The notes below the pieces were generated by a model. The model worked only from the letters and a program-made list of their open reading frames with translations. It had not been told where the DNA came from and did not search any database. The translations under genes were made by a program, and so were the position numbers. This document shows positions 39,909 to 47,874 of a stretch of 64,000 nucleotides of DNA, in pieces. The DNA comes from Lentisalinibacter salinarum. GTDB lineage: Bacteria; Pseudomonadota; Gammaproteobacteria; Steroidobacterales; Woeseiaceae. The stretch lies in NCBI RefSeq assembly GCF_040706555.1, contig NZ_JAPDRH010000001.1:558001-622000 (forward strand), given 5' to 3'. The stretch's first letter is position 1. Every line of letters begins with the position of its first letter.

Positions 39909-41762
39909 TCAGCGCCAGGCGTAGCCCAGTTCCAGATAACCGCTGCGGCCTGCCATGTTGAAGCCGGCCGCCGTCTCGTAGTCCCGGTCGAGCAGGTTCT
40001 CGACGCGGCCGGTGAGGCGCCAGGATTCGCTCAGCCGGAAGCGCGCGTTCACGTTCGTCAGCAGGTAGCCGCTCATCGTCTCGCCGCCCACGCCGGCCCG
40101 GTCGCCGTTCGCCACCAGGGACAGCCCGAGCGTATGCCGGCCGATATCGCGGCTCGCCGTCAGGCTCACGCTCTTCTCGGCCCGGCGCAGCAGCCGTTCG
40201 TCGGTGGCGCCGTCGCGCGCCTGCTGGCGCACGGCGGAGACACGCATCTCCCAGTCCTCCCAGCGCCTGTCCCAGGATACCTGCAGGCCGCGAATCTCGG
40301 CGGTATCGATGTTGCGCAGGCGGAAGGCGGCCAGGTCGAACTCGATCAGGTCGTCGATGTCCTTGTGATAGAACTCCACGCTGACCCGCGAGTCCGGTGC
40401 GGGCGCGTAACGCAGCACCAGCTGGGCCTCGCGGGCGGTCTCCGGCTCCAGGTCGGGATTGCCGCCGAAACCGAAGCGGTCCGTGGCGTCCGGCGCCCGG
40501 TAGGCGGTGCCGATGCCGGCCGACACCCGCCAGCGCGGGTTGATGCGATAGCCGTATTCGGCGTTCCAGGTGGACTGGCCGCCGAAGTCGCTGTGATCGG
40601 TGTAGCGGGCGGCGAGCTGCACTTCGTGGTCGCCCTGCCGGATAAGATCCTGCAGGAACAGCGCACGCACGCTCGTGTCTTCGTCGAAACCCAGCCCGAA
40701 GGACAGCGCGCTCGCGTCCTCCTCCACGAGGTAGGCACCGGCCATGAGCGTGTGACCATGCCACGAAGGGAAGGTGTGCTGCAGGTCCAGGGTACTGCGT
40801 TCCGACTCGACGAAGTCGGGCGCCTGGTTCTGCTCGATCTCGTCGCGCAGGTGGCTCAGGATCACCCGCGCGTCCCCCAGCCCGCCGATCGGGGTAGCCA
40901 CTTCCAGCGCGGAGACGGCGTTCAGGTAGTCCTGGTCCACCGGGATGCGGAAGAAGTCGGAGTACTCCGTGGTGCCGGTAGCCTGCCAGTGACGCAGGGT
41001 GACTGCGGCCGGACCGAGGGACATGCCGGCGTGGGCGTTGGCGGAGAAGTTGTCGTAGCCGCGGTCGTTGTCGTCGTCCCGGTAGGTGGGGAAGCCGTTC
41101 GTCTCCGACCAGTCCAGGTTCAGACCCAGGTCGACGGCGCCGGCCCGGCGGCCGAGTGACGTCTGTATCTGGCGGGTGTCGAAGCTGCCGCTGCGCACGG
41201 CGGTCTCGCTGCGCTCGCGGCCGCCGCGGGTGATGATGTTGATCACGCCGCCGATCGCGTCCGTGCCGTACAGGGAGGAGCGAACGCCTTTCACGATCTC
41301 GATGCGCTGGATGACCGAGGGCGCCAGATTCTGCAAAGGCGCCGCGCCGATCGTGCCCGGGTTTATGCGTACGCCGTCGATCAGCACCAGTGCGTGATTG
41401 CTCTCGGAGCCGCGCACGAACACCGCTGCCGCCTGGCCGGGCCCGCCGGTGCGGGCCACGTCGAGGCCGGCCTCGAAACGCAGCAGGTCCAGCACGTCCG
41501 TGGCCAGGGAGCGCTCGATCTGCTCGCGGGTGATCACGGTGACCGGCACCAGGGACTCGGAAGCCGGGATCGGCGTGCGCGTCGCGGTGACGATCAGCGT
41601 GTCGAGACCGGCCGGCGAATTAGATCTGGCCGACGAGCTCGTCCAGGCCGCCGCACCGTCCGACTGCGCCTGGGCCGCGGCTGCCGCCGCGGCCAGCATC
41701 GCGACCACGGTCACCGCCATGGCCGCGCCCAGTCGCGTGACCGTCCGAGAAGATTCGTTCAT
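39909..41762 (-). CDS. btuB: TonB-dependent vitamin B12 receptor BtuB
   Basis: 617 residues, as in E. coli BtuB (614). Signal peptide (about 10-33), a TonB box-like LDTLIVTATR, the plug domain with FVRGSESNHALVLIDGVRINPG, and KGVRSSLYGTDAIGGVINIITRGG. The barrel ends in the outer-membrane signal YLELGYAWR (terminal aromatic-x-Arg; Phe is more usual than Arg at the last position). GGGGGACAGCA precedes the ATG. A cobalamin riboswitch lies in the leader, so B12 excess should shut off expression. Confidence 0.94.
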   Translation of the reverse strand: MNESSRTVTRLGAAMAVTVVAMLAAAAAAAQAQSDGAAAWTSSSARSNSPAGLDTLIVTATRTPIPASESLVPVTVITREQIERSLATDVLDLLRFEAGLDVARTGGPGQAAAVFVRGSESNHALVLIDGVRINPGTIGAAPLQNLAPSVIQRIEIVKGVRSSLYGTDAIGGVINIITRGGRERSETAVRSGSFDTRQIQTSLGRRAGAVDLGLNLDWSETNGFPTYRDDDNDRGYDNFSANAHAGMSLGPAAVTLRHWQATGTTEYSDFFRIPVDQDYLNAVSALEVATPIGGLGDARVILSHLRDEIEQNQAPDFVESERSTLDLQHTFPSWHGHTLMAGAYLVEEDASALSFGLGFDEDTSVRALFLQDLIRQGDHEVQLAARYTDHSDFGGQSTWNAEYGYRINPRWRVSAGIGTAYRAPDATDRFGFGGNPDLEPETAREAQLVLRYAPAPDSRVSVEFYHKDIDDLIEFDLAAFRLRNIDTAEIRGLQVSWDRRWEDWEMRVSAVRQQARDGATDERLLRRAEKSVSLTASRDIGRHTLGLSLVANGDRAGVGGETMSGYLLTNVNARFRLSESWRLTGRVENLLDRDYETAAGFNMAGRSGYLELGYAWR

Positions 41763-41879
41763 TGCTGTCCCCCGCGTGCCCGCCGCACGTCTTCGTTCGT
41801 ATTCCGCGGCCGGGAAGGGGAGAGAGTCGGGTCGATGGGTTACATCGGTCCGGCCTGCGCCCTCCGCGCCGCCACCATG

Positions 41880-42105
41880 ACACCAGGCCGGTCTCCGGGC
41901 TGACGAGCGGGCCGTCATGGCCCTGGACGGAGCACCTTCCCGTGAGTCGCCTCACAGTGGCTTCGGAGCCGGGAACCGGTCCGACGCTTCGTCCTTCACT
42001 CGATCACCGTTGCGGGGGCAGCGCCGGAATCGGCCGCCCGGATCAGGGCGGCACCACCGGCTTCCCGTTCGTCTGCAGCGCCGCTGCAGACTCACCTGGT
42101 GTTCG
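41880..42105 (-). promoter_or_regulatory. Cobalamin riboswitch in the btuB leader
   Basis: Read on the minus strand, the conserved core appears in order: GGGAAGCCGGTG, GATTCCGGCGCTGCCCCCGC followed by AACGGTGA, GCCACTGTG ... CGGGAAGG, and the B12 box AGCCCGGAGACCGGCC at 41886-41901. Base order and spacing match the RNA family. It ends about 120 bases before btuB ATG. A second gene downstream, the adenosyltransferase, should be co-regulated. Confidence 0.93.
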
Positions 42106-42205
42106 CGCTCGATTCTCGGGGCCCGTGCATGGGGTGTCAAGACGACGCGGCAACAGCTTTGCCGCATTGGCGTAGAATGCGGCCGTCGCGGAGACGGGCC
42201 GGGCG

Positions 42206-43009
42206 ATGGCACATTCGGAAAGACTGGAGACGGCGCTGGCCGCCGCCCGAGCGGCGGCCGAGGTGATCCGTCATTACTACGATCACTACGGCGAGGACAT
42301 CGAGGTGCGCTCGAAGTCCGACCGCTCGCCGGTGACCGACGCGGACGTCGAGGCCGAGCGCACTATCCGCCGCGTTATCGCCGAGCGCTACCCGGACCAC
42401 GGCTTCTATGGCGAGGAGACCGGCCGCGCCGACCGGGACTCGCCATTCCTGTGGCTGGTGGATCCGATCGACGGCACCAAGAGTTTCGTCCGCCGCTATC
42501 CCTTCTTCTCCACGCAGATCGCGCTGATGGAAGACGGCGAACTCGTCCTCGGCGTCTCCAGCGCGCCGGCCTTCGGCGAGCTGGCCTGGGCGGAGCGGGG
42601 GCAGGGCGCCTGGCTGGACGGGGCGCCCGTCCGCGTCAGCGGCGTCGCGACGCTGGAAGACGCCGCGGTGTCGGGCGGTAACCTGCGCAGCCTGGCGCTG
42701 AGCGCGCGCTGGCCTGCCTGGGGCGAGGTGGTCGCGAGGGCCGACCGCATCCGCGGTTACGGCGACTTCTACCACTACCACCTGCTCGCCTCCGGGCGCA
42801 TCGATGCCGTGGTCGAGTCCGACGTGAACATCCTCGATATCGCGGCGCTGGCGGTCATCGTGCGCGAGGCGGGCGGCATCTTCACGGACCTGGCCGGGGG
42901 GCCGCCGGGGCTGGCCACCACCACCGTACTGGCCGCCAATCCGTCCCTGCACCCCGTGCTGCGGGGGATGCTGGAGTGGCCCTCAGGGCCGGGCGGCGGG
43001 GCCGGCTGA
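42206..43009 (+). CDS. Inositol-monophosphatase family phosphatase, HisN-like
   Basis: 267 residues. Metal-site motifs are complete: GEETG, the DPIDGTKSF core, and the C-terminal ESDVNILDIAALAVIVREAGG. DPIDGTKSFVRRYPFFSTQIAL is closest to the histidinol-phosphate phosphatase (HisN) branch rather than SuhB, where DPLDGTTNF is typical. It would dephosphorylate histidinol phosphate, or another small phosphate, in the cytoplasm with Mg2+. Transcribed divergently from the btuB leader; its 3' end overlaps the convergent ATPase gene by 27 bases. Confidence 0.85.
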   Translation: MAHSERLETALAAARAAAEVIRHYYDHYGEDIEVRSKSDRSPVTDADVEAERTIRRVIAERYPDHGFYGEETGRADRDSPFLWLVDPIDGTKSFVRRYPFFSTQIALMEDGELVLGVSSAPAFGELAWAERGQGAWLDGAPVRVSGVATLEDAAVSGGNLRSLALSARWPAWGEVVARADRIRGYGDFYHYHLLASGRIDAVVESDVNILDIAALAVIVREAGGIFTDLAGGPPGLATTTVLAANPSLHPVLRGMLEWPSGPGGGAG

Positions 43010-43801
43010 GCCGTCCGGGACGAAGAGTCGTCCGCCGCGCCAGTCCACCGCCGACATCGGGGTGCGGTAGAGGCGGCTGAGGCTGTCGGCATTCAGCACG
43101 GCGTCCGTATCCCCCAGCTCCCAGCCGCCCTCACCGTCCAGCAACAGGCAGCGGTCGGCGTAACGGGCCGCCAGGTTGACGTCGTGCAGACTGACCACGG
43201 CGGCCGCGCCGGCGGCGACCCGCTCGCGGATCACGTCCAGCGTCAGCAGCTGGTGCTGGGGGTCGAGGTGGTTGGTGGGCTCGTCCAGCAGGAACAGCTC
43301 GGGCCGCTGGCTCAGGGTCTGGGCGATGGCCAGCCGGCGCCGCTCGCCGCCCGACAGGGTGGTGGTGTCCCGGTCGGCGAGGCCCGCGAGGCCGACCCGC
43401 TCCAGTTCCGTCAGTGCAATCCGCCGGTCCGCCTCGCTCTCCCAGCGCCAGCGGCCGATGTGCGGGTGCCGGCCGATCAGCGCCTCCTCGAGCACGGTGC
43501 TGGGGAACAGGTCCTCCTGGTCCTGGGGCAGCAGCGCGAGCCGGCGGGCCAGGTCGGGTCGGCGCCACTCGCCAGCGGGTCGGCCGAAGTAGCGGATGTC
43601 TCCGGCCCGGGGCGGCCGCAGCCCGGCGAGGGTCTCCAGGGTCATCGTCTTGCCGCTGCCGTTGCAGCCGAGCACCGCGACGAACTCGCCCGGGGCCAGC
43701 CGGAGATCCAGCGCTCGCACCAGCAGCCGGCCGGGCACCGACACGTCGAGCGCGGCGGCTGTCAGGGAGTAGATCGGCTCCGATGTGCGGCCCGGGTCCA
43801 T
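42983..43801 (-). CDS. btuD: ABC transporter ATPase, BtuD/FecE family
   Basis: 272 residues. Walker A is GCNGSGKTMTLE, Q-loop LLPQDQEDLFP, signature LSGGERRRLAIAQTLSQRP, Walker B LFLLDEPTNHLDPQ, and the switch His in VSLHDVNLAARYADR. This subfamily powers B12, haem or siderophore import. Corrinoid is inferred from btuF, btuB and the adenosyltransferase nearby. No permease gene adjoins; the FecCD permease at 57564 is the only candidate in the window. Confidence 0.85.
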   Translation of the reverse strand: MDPGRTSEPIYSLTAAALDVSVPGRLLVRALDLRLAPGEFVAVLGCNGSGKTMTLETLAGLRPPRAGDIRYFGRPAGEWRRPDLARRLALLPQDQEDLFPSTVLEEALIGRHPHIGRWRWESEADRRIALTELERVGLAGLADRDTTTLSGGERRRLAIAQTLSQRPELFLLDEPTNHLDPQHQLLTLDVIRERVAAGAAAVVSLHDVNLAARYADRCLLLDGEGGWELGDTDAVLNADSLSRLYRTPMSAVDWRGGRLFVPDGSAGPAARP

Positions 43802-43824
43802 GGGCGGCCATGATAACCCGCGAC

Positions 43825-44628
43825 TCAGCGGATCAGCCCGATCTCCGCCGCCGTGAGGGGGCCGATGGTCGTGCGTCCCAGATTTGCCGGGATGCGCGCC
43901 TCGGTGGGTGAGACCGCGATGCGCCCGGCCATGATCTCGGCGCGGGACTGGGGGTACAGCGGCACGCGGTCGGGATCGGCCAGGCCCGCTGGCAGCAGGG
44001 GCAGCGACGTCGCCGGGTCGTACTTGTCCGTGGCGCCGAGGGTGTGCAGCAACTCGTGGGTGATGACCACCCCGTTGGCGCCCCGCATCGCGCGGCTGGC
44101 GAACGCGTTGATGACGCCCACCAGTCCTTTCTCGAGCCCCAGGGAGGGGTCCAGCACCACCTCGTCATCCGGCGCGAAGTAACGGACGAAGAGCTTGATG
44201 TCGGGCTCGGGCACGCCGTCGTCCCGGGTGGCCCGCCATGACCACCACCGCAGCTGCAGGCTCCAGGCCGCGACCTGCAGTACGTTGGCCTCCTCCGGCG
44301 GCCGGGGCGGCCCCTCGTCCATCGTCGGACCCAGGGTGATGTCGAGGGTCCTGGCCGGCCGTCTGCCGTAGCGCTCGGCCTCGGACTGGAGATACCGCTC
44401 GATCGGCTCGAAGTCTCTTTCTTCCAGCCCTTCGATCCAGGCGGCCGCGGCGTCGCTGCCGTCGCCGTTCACCGGATAGAGGTTCACGTACAGGGTGTCG
44501 TCCCAGTCCGTGGTGGCCGCACGGCTGATCCACGCGCCCGCCGCGACGAACAGCAGCACGTAGAGCAGGAGCGCGATGCGCAGTTTGCGGAAGACGGTGG
44601 ATCGGGCCTTGTGCATCGGCATGGGCAT
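43825..44628 (-). CDS. Membrane-anchored protein with HELLHTLGATDKYD zinc-protease motif
   Basis: 267 residues. One N-terminal membrane anchor (about 16-33) and a periplasmic body. HELLH at 191-195 with D201 in GATDKYD fits a gluzincin/metzincin-like HExxHxxGxxD zinc site, where Asp replaces the third His. The surrounding sequence, including ALTIRG-free helices and IMAGRIAVSPTEARIP after the motif, is not a family I can name. Three clustered ATGs (44628, 44622, 44616) precede the anchor; a longer frame to 44709 is rejected because it would be encoded by the sRNA terminator. Confidence 0.6.
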   Translation of the reverse strand: MPMPMHKARSTVFRKLRIALLLYVLLFVAAGAWISRAATTDWDDTLYVNLYPVNGDGSDAAAAWIEGLEERDFEPIERYLQSEAERYGRRPARTLDITLGPTMDEGPPRPPEEANVLQVAAWSLQLRWWSWRATRDDGVPEPDIKLFVRYFAPDDEVVLDPSLGLEKGLVGVINAFASRAMRGANGVVITHELLHTLGATDKYDPATSLPLLPAGLADPDRVPLYPQSRAEIMAGRIAVSPTEARIPANLGRTTIGPLTAAEIGLIR

Positions 44629-44669
44629 CGGCAGCGGTATGGTCGGCGTCCGTGGCCGCTCATCATGCC

Positions 44670-44907
44670 CGGAAAAGAAAAACCCCGCAGCAAGAGCGAA
44701 CGGGGTCAACAGGACTTCTTCTTATTGTTGTCAGGTAGGCTGATTCTTCGGGCCAGACAAGCGTTTCTTCTTCTGGTTATTGTTTTTTTGCGTGTTGTTC
44801 TTGTTCTCGTTCTTGTTGTTGTTGTGACTTGTCTTCTGGCTTGTGAATCCTTGTTGGTAGGGTTCTCGTTTGACCTCCCGAATCAGTTACCTTTTCGCTT
44901 GGGCAGA
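44670..44907 (-). ncRNA. Predicted CrcZ-like, A-rich (ARN-repeat) small RNA
   Basis: About 235 bases from the predicted start after a sigma-54 promoter to an intrinsic terminator. The RNA would contain three A-rich tracts: ten consecutive ARN triplets at 44794-44823 (starting AACAACAACAAGAAC), AACAATAAC with AGAAGAAGAAA at 44762-44789, and AACAATAAGAAGAAG at 44714-44732. Each holds an AAYAAYAA 'CA motif' as bound by Hfq-Crc. Pseudomonas CrcZ/CrcY have the same plan: RpoN promoter activated by CbrB, several CA motifs, terminator. G+C is far below the neighbourhood and no open frame looks coding. Family assignment is inference. Confidence 0.72.
44671..44706 (-). terminator. Intrinsic terminator of the A-rich sRNA
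   Basis: On the minus strand ACCCCG (44706-44701) and CGGGGT (44687-44682) form a stem with a 13-base loop, followed by TTTTTCTTTTCC. It ends transcripts coming from the sRNA promoter, before the metalloprotease-like gene. Confidence 0.8.
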
Positions 44908-44916
44908 GCTTGCTAA

Positions 44917-44932
44917 AGCAAGGGCTGTGCCA
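44917..44932 (-). promoter_or_regulatory. Near-consensus sigma-54 (RpoN) promoter
   Basis: On the minus strand TGGCACAGCCCTTGCT, with GG and GC separated by exactly ten bases. The consensus is TGGCAC(G)-N4-TTGC(A/T). It points at the A-rich sRNA, predicting a start near 44906. Sigma-54 promoters need an NtrC-type activator (CbrB for Pseudomonas crcZ). Confidence 0.8.
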
Positions 44933-45081
44933 GCCATCGAATTCTCTTTGCCTTTCAGCCAATTGTTCCCCGTTGTTGACAAACGACAGCCACGGGCCGG
45001 ACGGTTTCGTAAAGAAAATCGACGCGCCGGCAGGCGGCTGCCGGGCCGTGGTTCTGCGTGCCGGCCAGCAAAAACGGGCGC

Positions 45082-47028
45082 TTAGCGCGGGACTGGCGGG
45101 TATCGCCAGCTCTCACCGCTCGAGTCCGTTATGTCAAAACTGTCGCCGATCGGCGACAGTAGCTCAGAATCGCCTGATTTTGTCAAATTATCCGACACTT
45201 CCGCCGGCGAAGCCGGGTCCGGGGCGGCGGTCAGGCCGGCCGGGGTGAAGAAGCGGCCGCCGGTGACCACCGCCCGCACCTCGGCGGCGTCGGCGGCGGT
45301 CCGCAACGGGTCGCCTGCGACCAGCAGCAGGTCCGCCCGGTGGCCCGGCTCCAGGCGGCCCCGGCTGTCCTCCAGGCCCACCAGGCGGGCGGCCTCGACG
45401 GTGTGGCGGCGCAGAGCCTCGTACGCGCTGGCTCCCTGCCGCTGCAGTCGTCGGAGCTGTTCGCGGACGCTGCACGGGCCCGGGTTGCCGGGGCGGTCGG
45501 CGATCCGCCTGGCGCCGGCGGCGGCCAGCAGTCGGCGCACGTCTTCGTAGCGGCGGCCGGCGGGGGAGGTCGGCAGCTGGCTGCCGACGCCCAGCAGCGA
45601 GGCGCCCGCCTCGAGATCCGGATACAGGCGATCGGTGATCACCGTGGCTCCGGCTGCCCGCGCCTCCCGGATGCGCTCCAGTCTCCGGGCCCGGTCCCGG
45701 ATCCCGCGCACGTCCACCAGTCCGCCGTCGGGCGCCTGTCCGGAGACGAGCGTCGGCCCCGGCACGGCGCCCGAATTCCACCCGTCCGGCGGCGACGGAC
45801 GATCCGCGGCCGGGGAAGGCAGGTCCACCACGGTGGTGACGCCGCAGCCGAGCAGCAACGGGCCGTCTTCGGCGCGGACGCCGTCGGCGAGCCCCAGCTG
45901 GAGCAGGCCGGGCAGCAGGACGGCATCCGGGAATTCGAGCACGTCCACGCCGTCCCGCTGACGCCGCTCGCTCACCTCGACGATGCGGTCGTCCTCGACG
46001 ACGACGTCGACGCCTTCCCGGTAGGCCGGGCCGCTGCCGTCGAACACCCGGCCTGCGCGTATCACGTAGCGCCCGTGATGCAGCAGCGGCGTGTCGCCGT
46101 CGAGATCCGAGCGGATGCCGGGCGGCCCGGCCGGCGATATCCAGGCCGTCCAGGCCACTTCCGTTCCGCGCAGCTCGCCGAACACCCGGGTGCGGATGCG
46201 GCCATCGGCGGTGTATGCGAGGCGATTCCGGGCGAGCCACTCCACGGGGCGGCGGAAGAAGTCCTCGTCCCGTGCCAGCGCCTTCGCCACCGCGGGGTCG
46301 GACAGGATCACGGCGGTGAGCTGCGTGCCCTCCGGCGGTTCCTCCACCAGGACGACGACGCTGTCGTCGGGCCGGATCGACGGCGCGGACAGCCGGTGCC
46401 CTGCCGCGTAGACGAGACGGGGCGCGGCCGCGCGGTCGCGCAGCCAGAGTTCCCAGCGACCGGCGGTGCGGGTGATCCAGGCCGTCAGTCGGCCGCTGGA
46501 CGAGACGGTCGGGTCCAGTTCGTCGGTGCCCGGCGTACGGGTCAGCGTGCTGACCGTGCCGTCGGTGACGTCGACCGCATAAAGATCTGCCGACCCGGCG
46601 CGGTCCGAGCTGAAGATCACGCGCCGGCCGTCCGGATACCAGTGCGGCGCCGTGTCCCGGCCCTCGCCGTCCGTCAGCGGCCGGGCCGAGCCGTCGGGCT
46701 CCACCAGCCACAGTCTGCGCGCGGTGCCGTCGTCGCCCTCCGCGACGATGGTGCCGTCGCCGCGCATGTCCGGGCGGCGCAGCGCCAGCTCGGGGCCGGT
46801 CAATGGCTCGGCCATGCCGCCGCGGCGGTCCAGGCGCCAGAGCCGGTCGTAGAGATCGAAAACCAGGGCGCGGCCGTCGGCGGACGCGGTCACCGCGATG
46901 TTGGTGCCTTCGCTGACGCCCAGCTCCACCGCTGCGACCGGCACGGCGGCCACCATGCCGGCGAGCAGCGGGAGCAGGGTCCGCTTAAGACGATCGCTCG
47001 GCACGGACGTCGCTGAGTTCCCCGTCAT
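45082..47028 (-). CDS. Exported TolB-propeller/amidohydrolase-like protein with metal site lost
   Basis: 648 residues. Signal peptide (about 14-33), then a WD40-like propeller (HWYPDGRRVIFSSDRAGSADL, LDPTVSSSGRLTAWIT and similar). From about 325 comes an amidohydrolase-type beta-sandwich, YVIRAGRVFDGSGPAYREGVDVVVEDDRIVEV. The end matches the same fold (EALRRHTVEAARLVGL ... LEPGHRADLLLVAGDPL). The HxH of the barrel is replaced by PGLLQLGLADG and the region with the other ligands is short, so catalysis is doubtful. The last 25 residues are coded by unusually AT-rich DNA with a 20-bp palindrome. The start overlaps the CPXCG gene by 149 bases less than its length; GTG 47004 is an alternative start. 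Confidence 0.72.
   Translation of the reverse strand: MTGNSATSVPSDRLKRTLLPLLAGMVAAVPVAAVELGVSEGTNIAVTASADGRALVFDLYDRLWRLDRRGGMAEPLTGPELALRRPDMRGDGTIVAEGDDGTARRLWLVEPDGSARPLTDGEGRDTAPHWYPDGRRVIFSSDRAGSADLYAVDVTDGTVSTLTRTPGTDELDPTVSSSGRLTAWITRTAGRWELWLRDRAAAPRLVYAAGHRLSAPSIRPDDSVVVLVEEPPEGTQLTAVILSDPAVAKALARDEDFFRRPVEWLARNRLAYTADGRIRTRVFGELRGTEVAWTAWISPAGPPGIRSDLDGDTPLLHHGRYVIRAGRVFDGSGPAYREGVDVVVEDDRIVEVSERRQRDGVDVLEFPDAVLLPGLLQLGLADGVRAEDGPLLLGCGVTTVVDLPSPAADRPSPPDGWNSGAVPGPTLVSGQAPDGGLVDVRGIRDRARRLERIREARAAGATVITDRLYPDLEAGASLLGVGSQLPTSPAGRRYEDVRRLLAAAGARRIADRPGNPGPCSVREQLRRLQRQGASAYEALRRHTVEAARLVGLEDSRGRLEPGHRADLLLVAGDPLRTAADAAEVRAVVTGGRFFTPAGLTAAPDPASPAEVSDNLTKSGDSELLSPIGDSFDITDSSGESWRYPPVPR
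45140..45159. promoter_or_regulatory. Perfect 20-bp palindrome, candidate enhancer site
   Basis: CTGTCGCCGATCGGCGACAG is fully self-complementary and is flanked by TGTCAAAAC and TTTTGTCAAAT. It lies inside the last codons of the propeller protein gene, about 210 bases upstream of the sigma-54 promoter, a usual distance for an NtrC-type activator site. The protein bound is unknown. Confidence 0.5.
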
Positions 47029-47176
47029 CGACTTCGAACGCGATCTCGATCGGCTGGCAGCAGACCTGGCAGTCTTCCACGTAACCCTGTCCGCCGGCAG
47101 ACAGGTCGAATTCCACGCTGATGGTCTCCCAGCACCAGGGGCAGGTGATGTCCCGGTTCTCGAGCCAGGCGGTCAT
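46985..47176 (-). CDS. CPXCG motif cysteine-rich small protein
   Basis: 63 residues. Two Cys pairs, CPWCW near 12-15 and the later CQVCC (36, 39, 40), make a zinc-ribbon of the CPXCG family: ITCPWCWETISVEFD, then YVEDCQVCCQPIEIAFEV. The function of the family is unknown. Its ATG overlaps the pdxH stop (ATGA) and its end overlaps the start of the downstream propeller gene by 44 bases, so the three are a tightly coupled operon. Confidence 0.88.
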   Translation of the reverse strand: MTAWLENRDITCPWCWETISVEFDLSAGGQGYVEDCQVCCQPIEIAFEVDDGELSDVRAERSS

Positions 47177-47865
47177 GGCTGCAGCCTCGTGGATTGCCAG
47201 TCGCCCGTCTGGAAACTGTGCTCCGAATCGCGGGTCAGCCGGCGCTCCCAGAGCGCCCGGTCGTGGATGCGCGACGCGCCCTCGGTCCACAGCTCCACCC
47301 GCGATGCCCACAGCCGGAAGCCGCCCCAGTGTGCCGGCCGCGGGATGCCGGGCTCGTCGCCCGGCGGCACGGAGACGCCGAGTTCGCCGGCCCGCGCGTG
47401 CAGCTGCTCCAGCAGTGCCTCGCGGGAGGCCATGGGTTCGCTCTGGTCGCTGGCCCAGGCGCCGAGCTGGCTGCCGCGGGGGCGGCCGGCGAAGTAGGCA
47501 TCGCTCTCTTCCGCCGGCGATCTTATGGCCACGCCCTCGATGCGCACCTGCCGTCCCAGTCCGTCCCAGTGGAACAGCGCGCCCACCCGCGAGTTCGCCG
47601 CGATCTCCCGGGCCTTGCGCGACTGGTAATTCGTGTAGAACACGAGGTAACCCGGGTCGGCCACGAATTCCTTGCAGAGCACCACCCGGGCCGTGGGCTG
47701 CGTCTCGCGCCCGACGGTGGTGATCACGAGTGCGTTCGGGTTCGGCTGCAGCGCCCGTTCGGTGGCCTCGGCCAGCCAGGCGGCGGCCACCGGCATCGGA
47801 TCGTCTGGCAGCGGCGTGGGCAGCAGGCCTTCCGCCGTCAGGAATGTGGTGTCTGTCGCGGTCAT
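47173..47865 (-). CDS. pdxH: Pyridoxamine/pyridoxine 5'-phosphate oxidase
   Basis: 230 residues. FMN-binding split-barrel motifs: ARVVLCKEFVADPGYLVFYTNYQSRKAREI, ALFHWDGLGRQVRIEGVA, SDAYFAGRPRGSQLGAWAS and the substrate segment PAHWGGFRLWASRVELW, ending in RLQP. It oxidises pyridoxamine or pyridoxine phosphate to PLP with oxygen. Translationally coupled to the CPXCG gene; the gamma-glutamyltransferase gene is nine bases upstream. Confidence 0.96.
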   Translation of the reverse strand: MTATDTTFLTAEGLLPTPLPDDPMPVAAAWLAEATERALQPNPNALVITTVGRETQPTARVVLCKEFVADPGYLVFYTNYQSRKAREIAANSRVGALFHWDGLGRQVRIEGVAIRSPAEESDAYFAGRPRGSQLGAWASDQSEPMASREALLEQLHARAGELGVSVPPGDEPGIPRPAHWGGFRLWASRVELWTEGASRIHDRALWERRLTRDSEHSFQTGDWQSTRLQP

Positions 47866-47874
47866 GGCGGGGCG

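Noticed and set aside
44629..44709. N-terminal extension of the HELLH protein (MTPFALAAGFFF...)
   Set aside because: These codons are the terminator hairpin and T-run of the sRNA; the protein more likely starts at one of the ATGs from 44628.
44777..44962. 61-residue minus-strand frame ending in a Gln/Glu/Lys-rich tail
   Set aside because: The tail is produced by reading the ARN repeats of the sRNA; the frame spans the sigma-54 promoter, and it has no family or proper ribosome binding site.
44870..45085. Short plus-strand frame in the sRNA region
   Set aside because: No ribosome binding site, shifts to Arg/Gly-rich shadow of the neighbouring gene.
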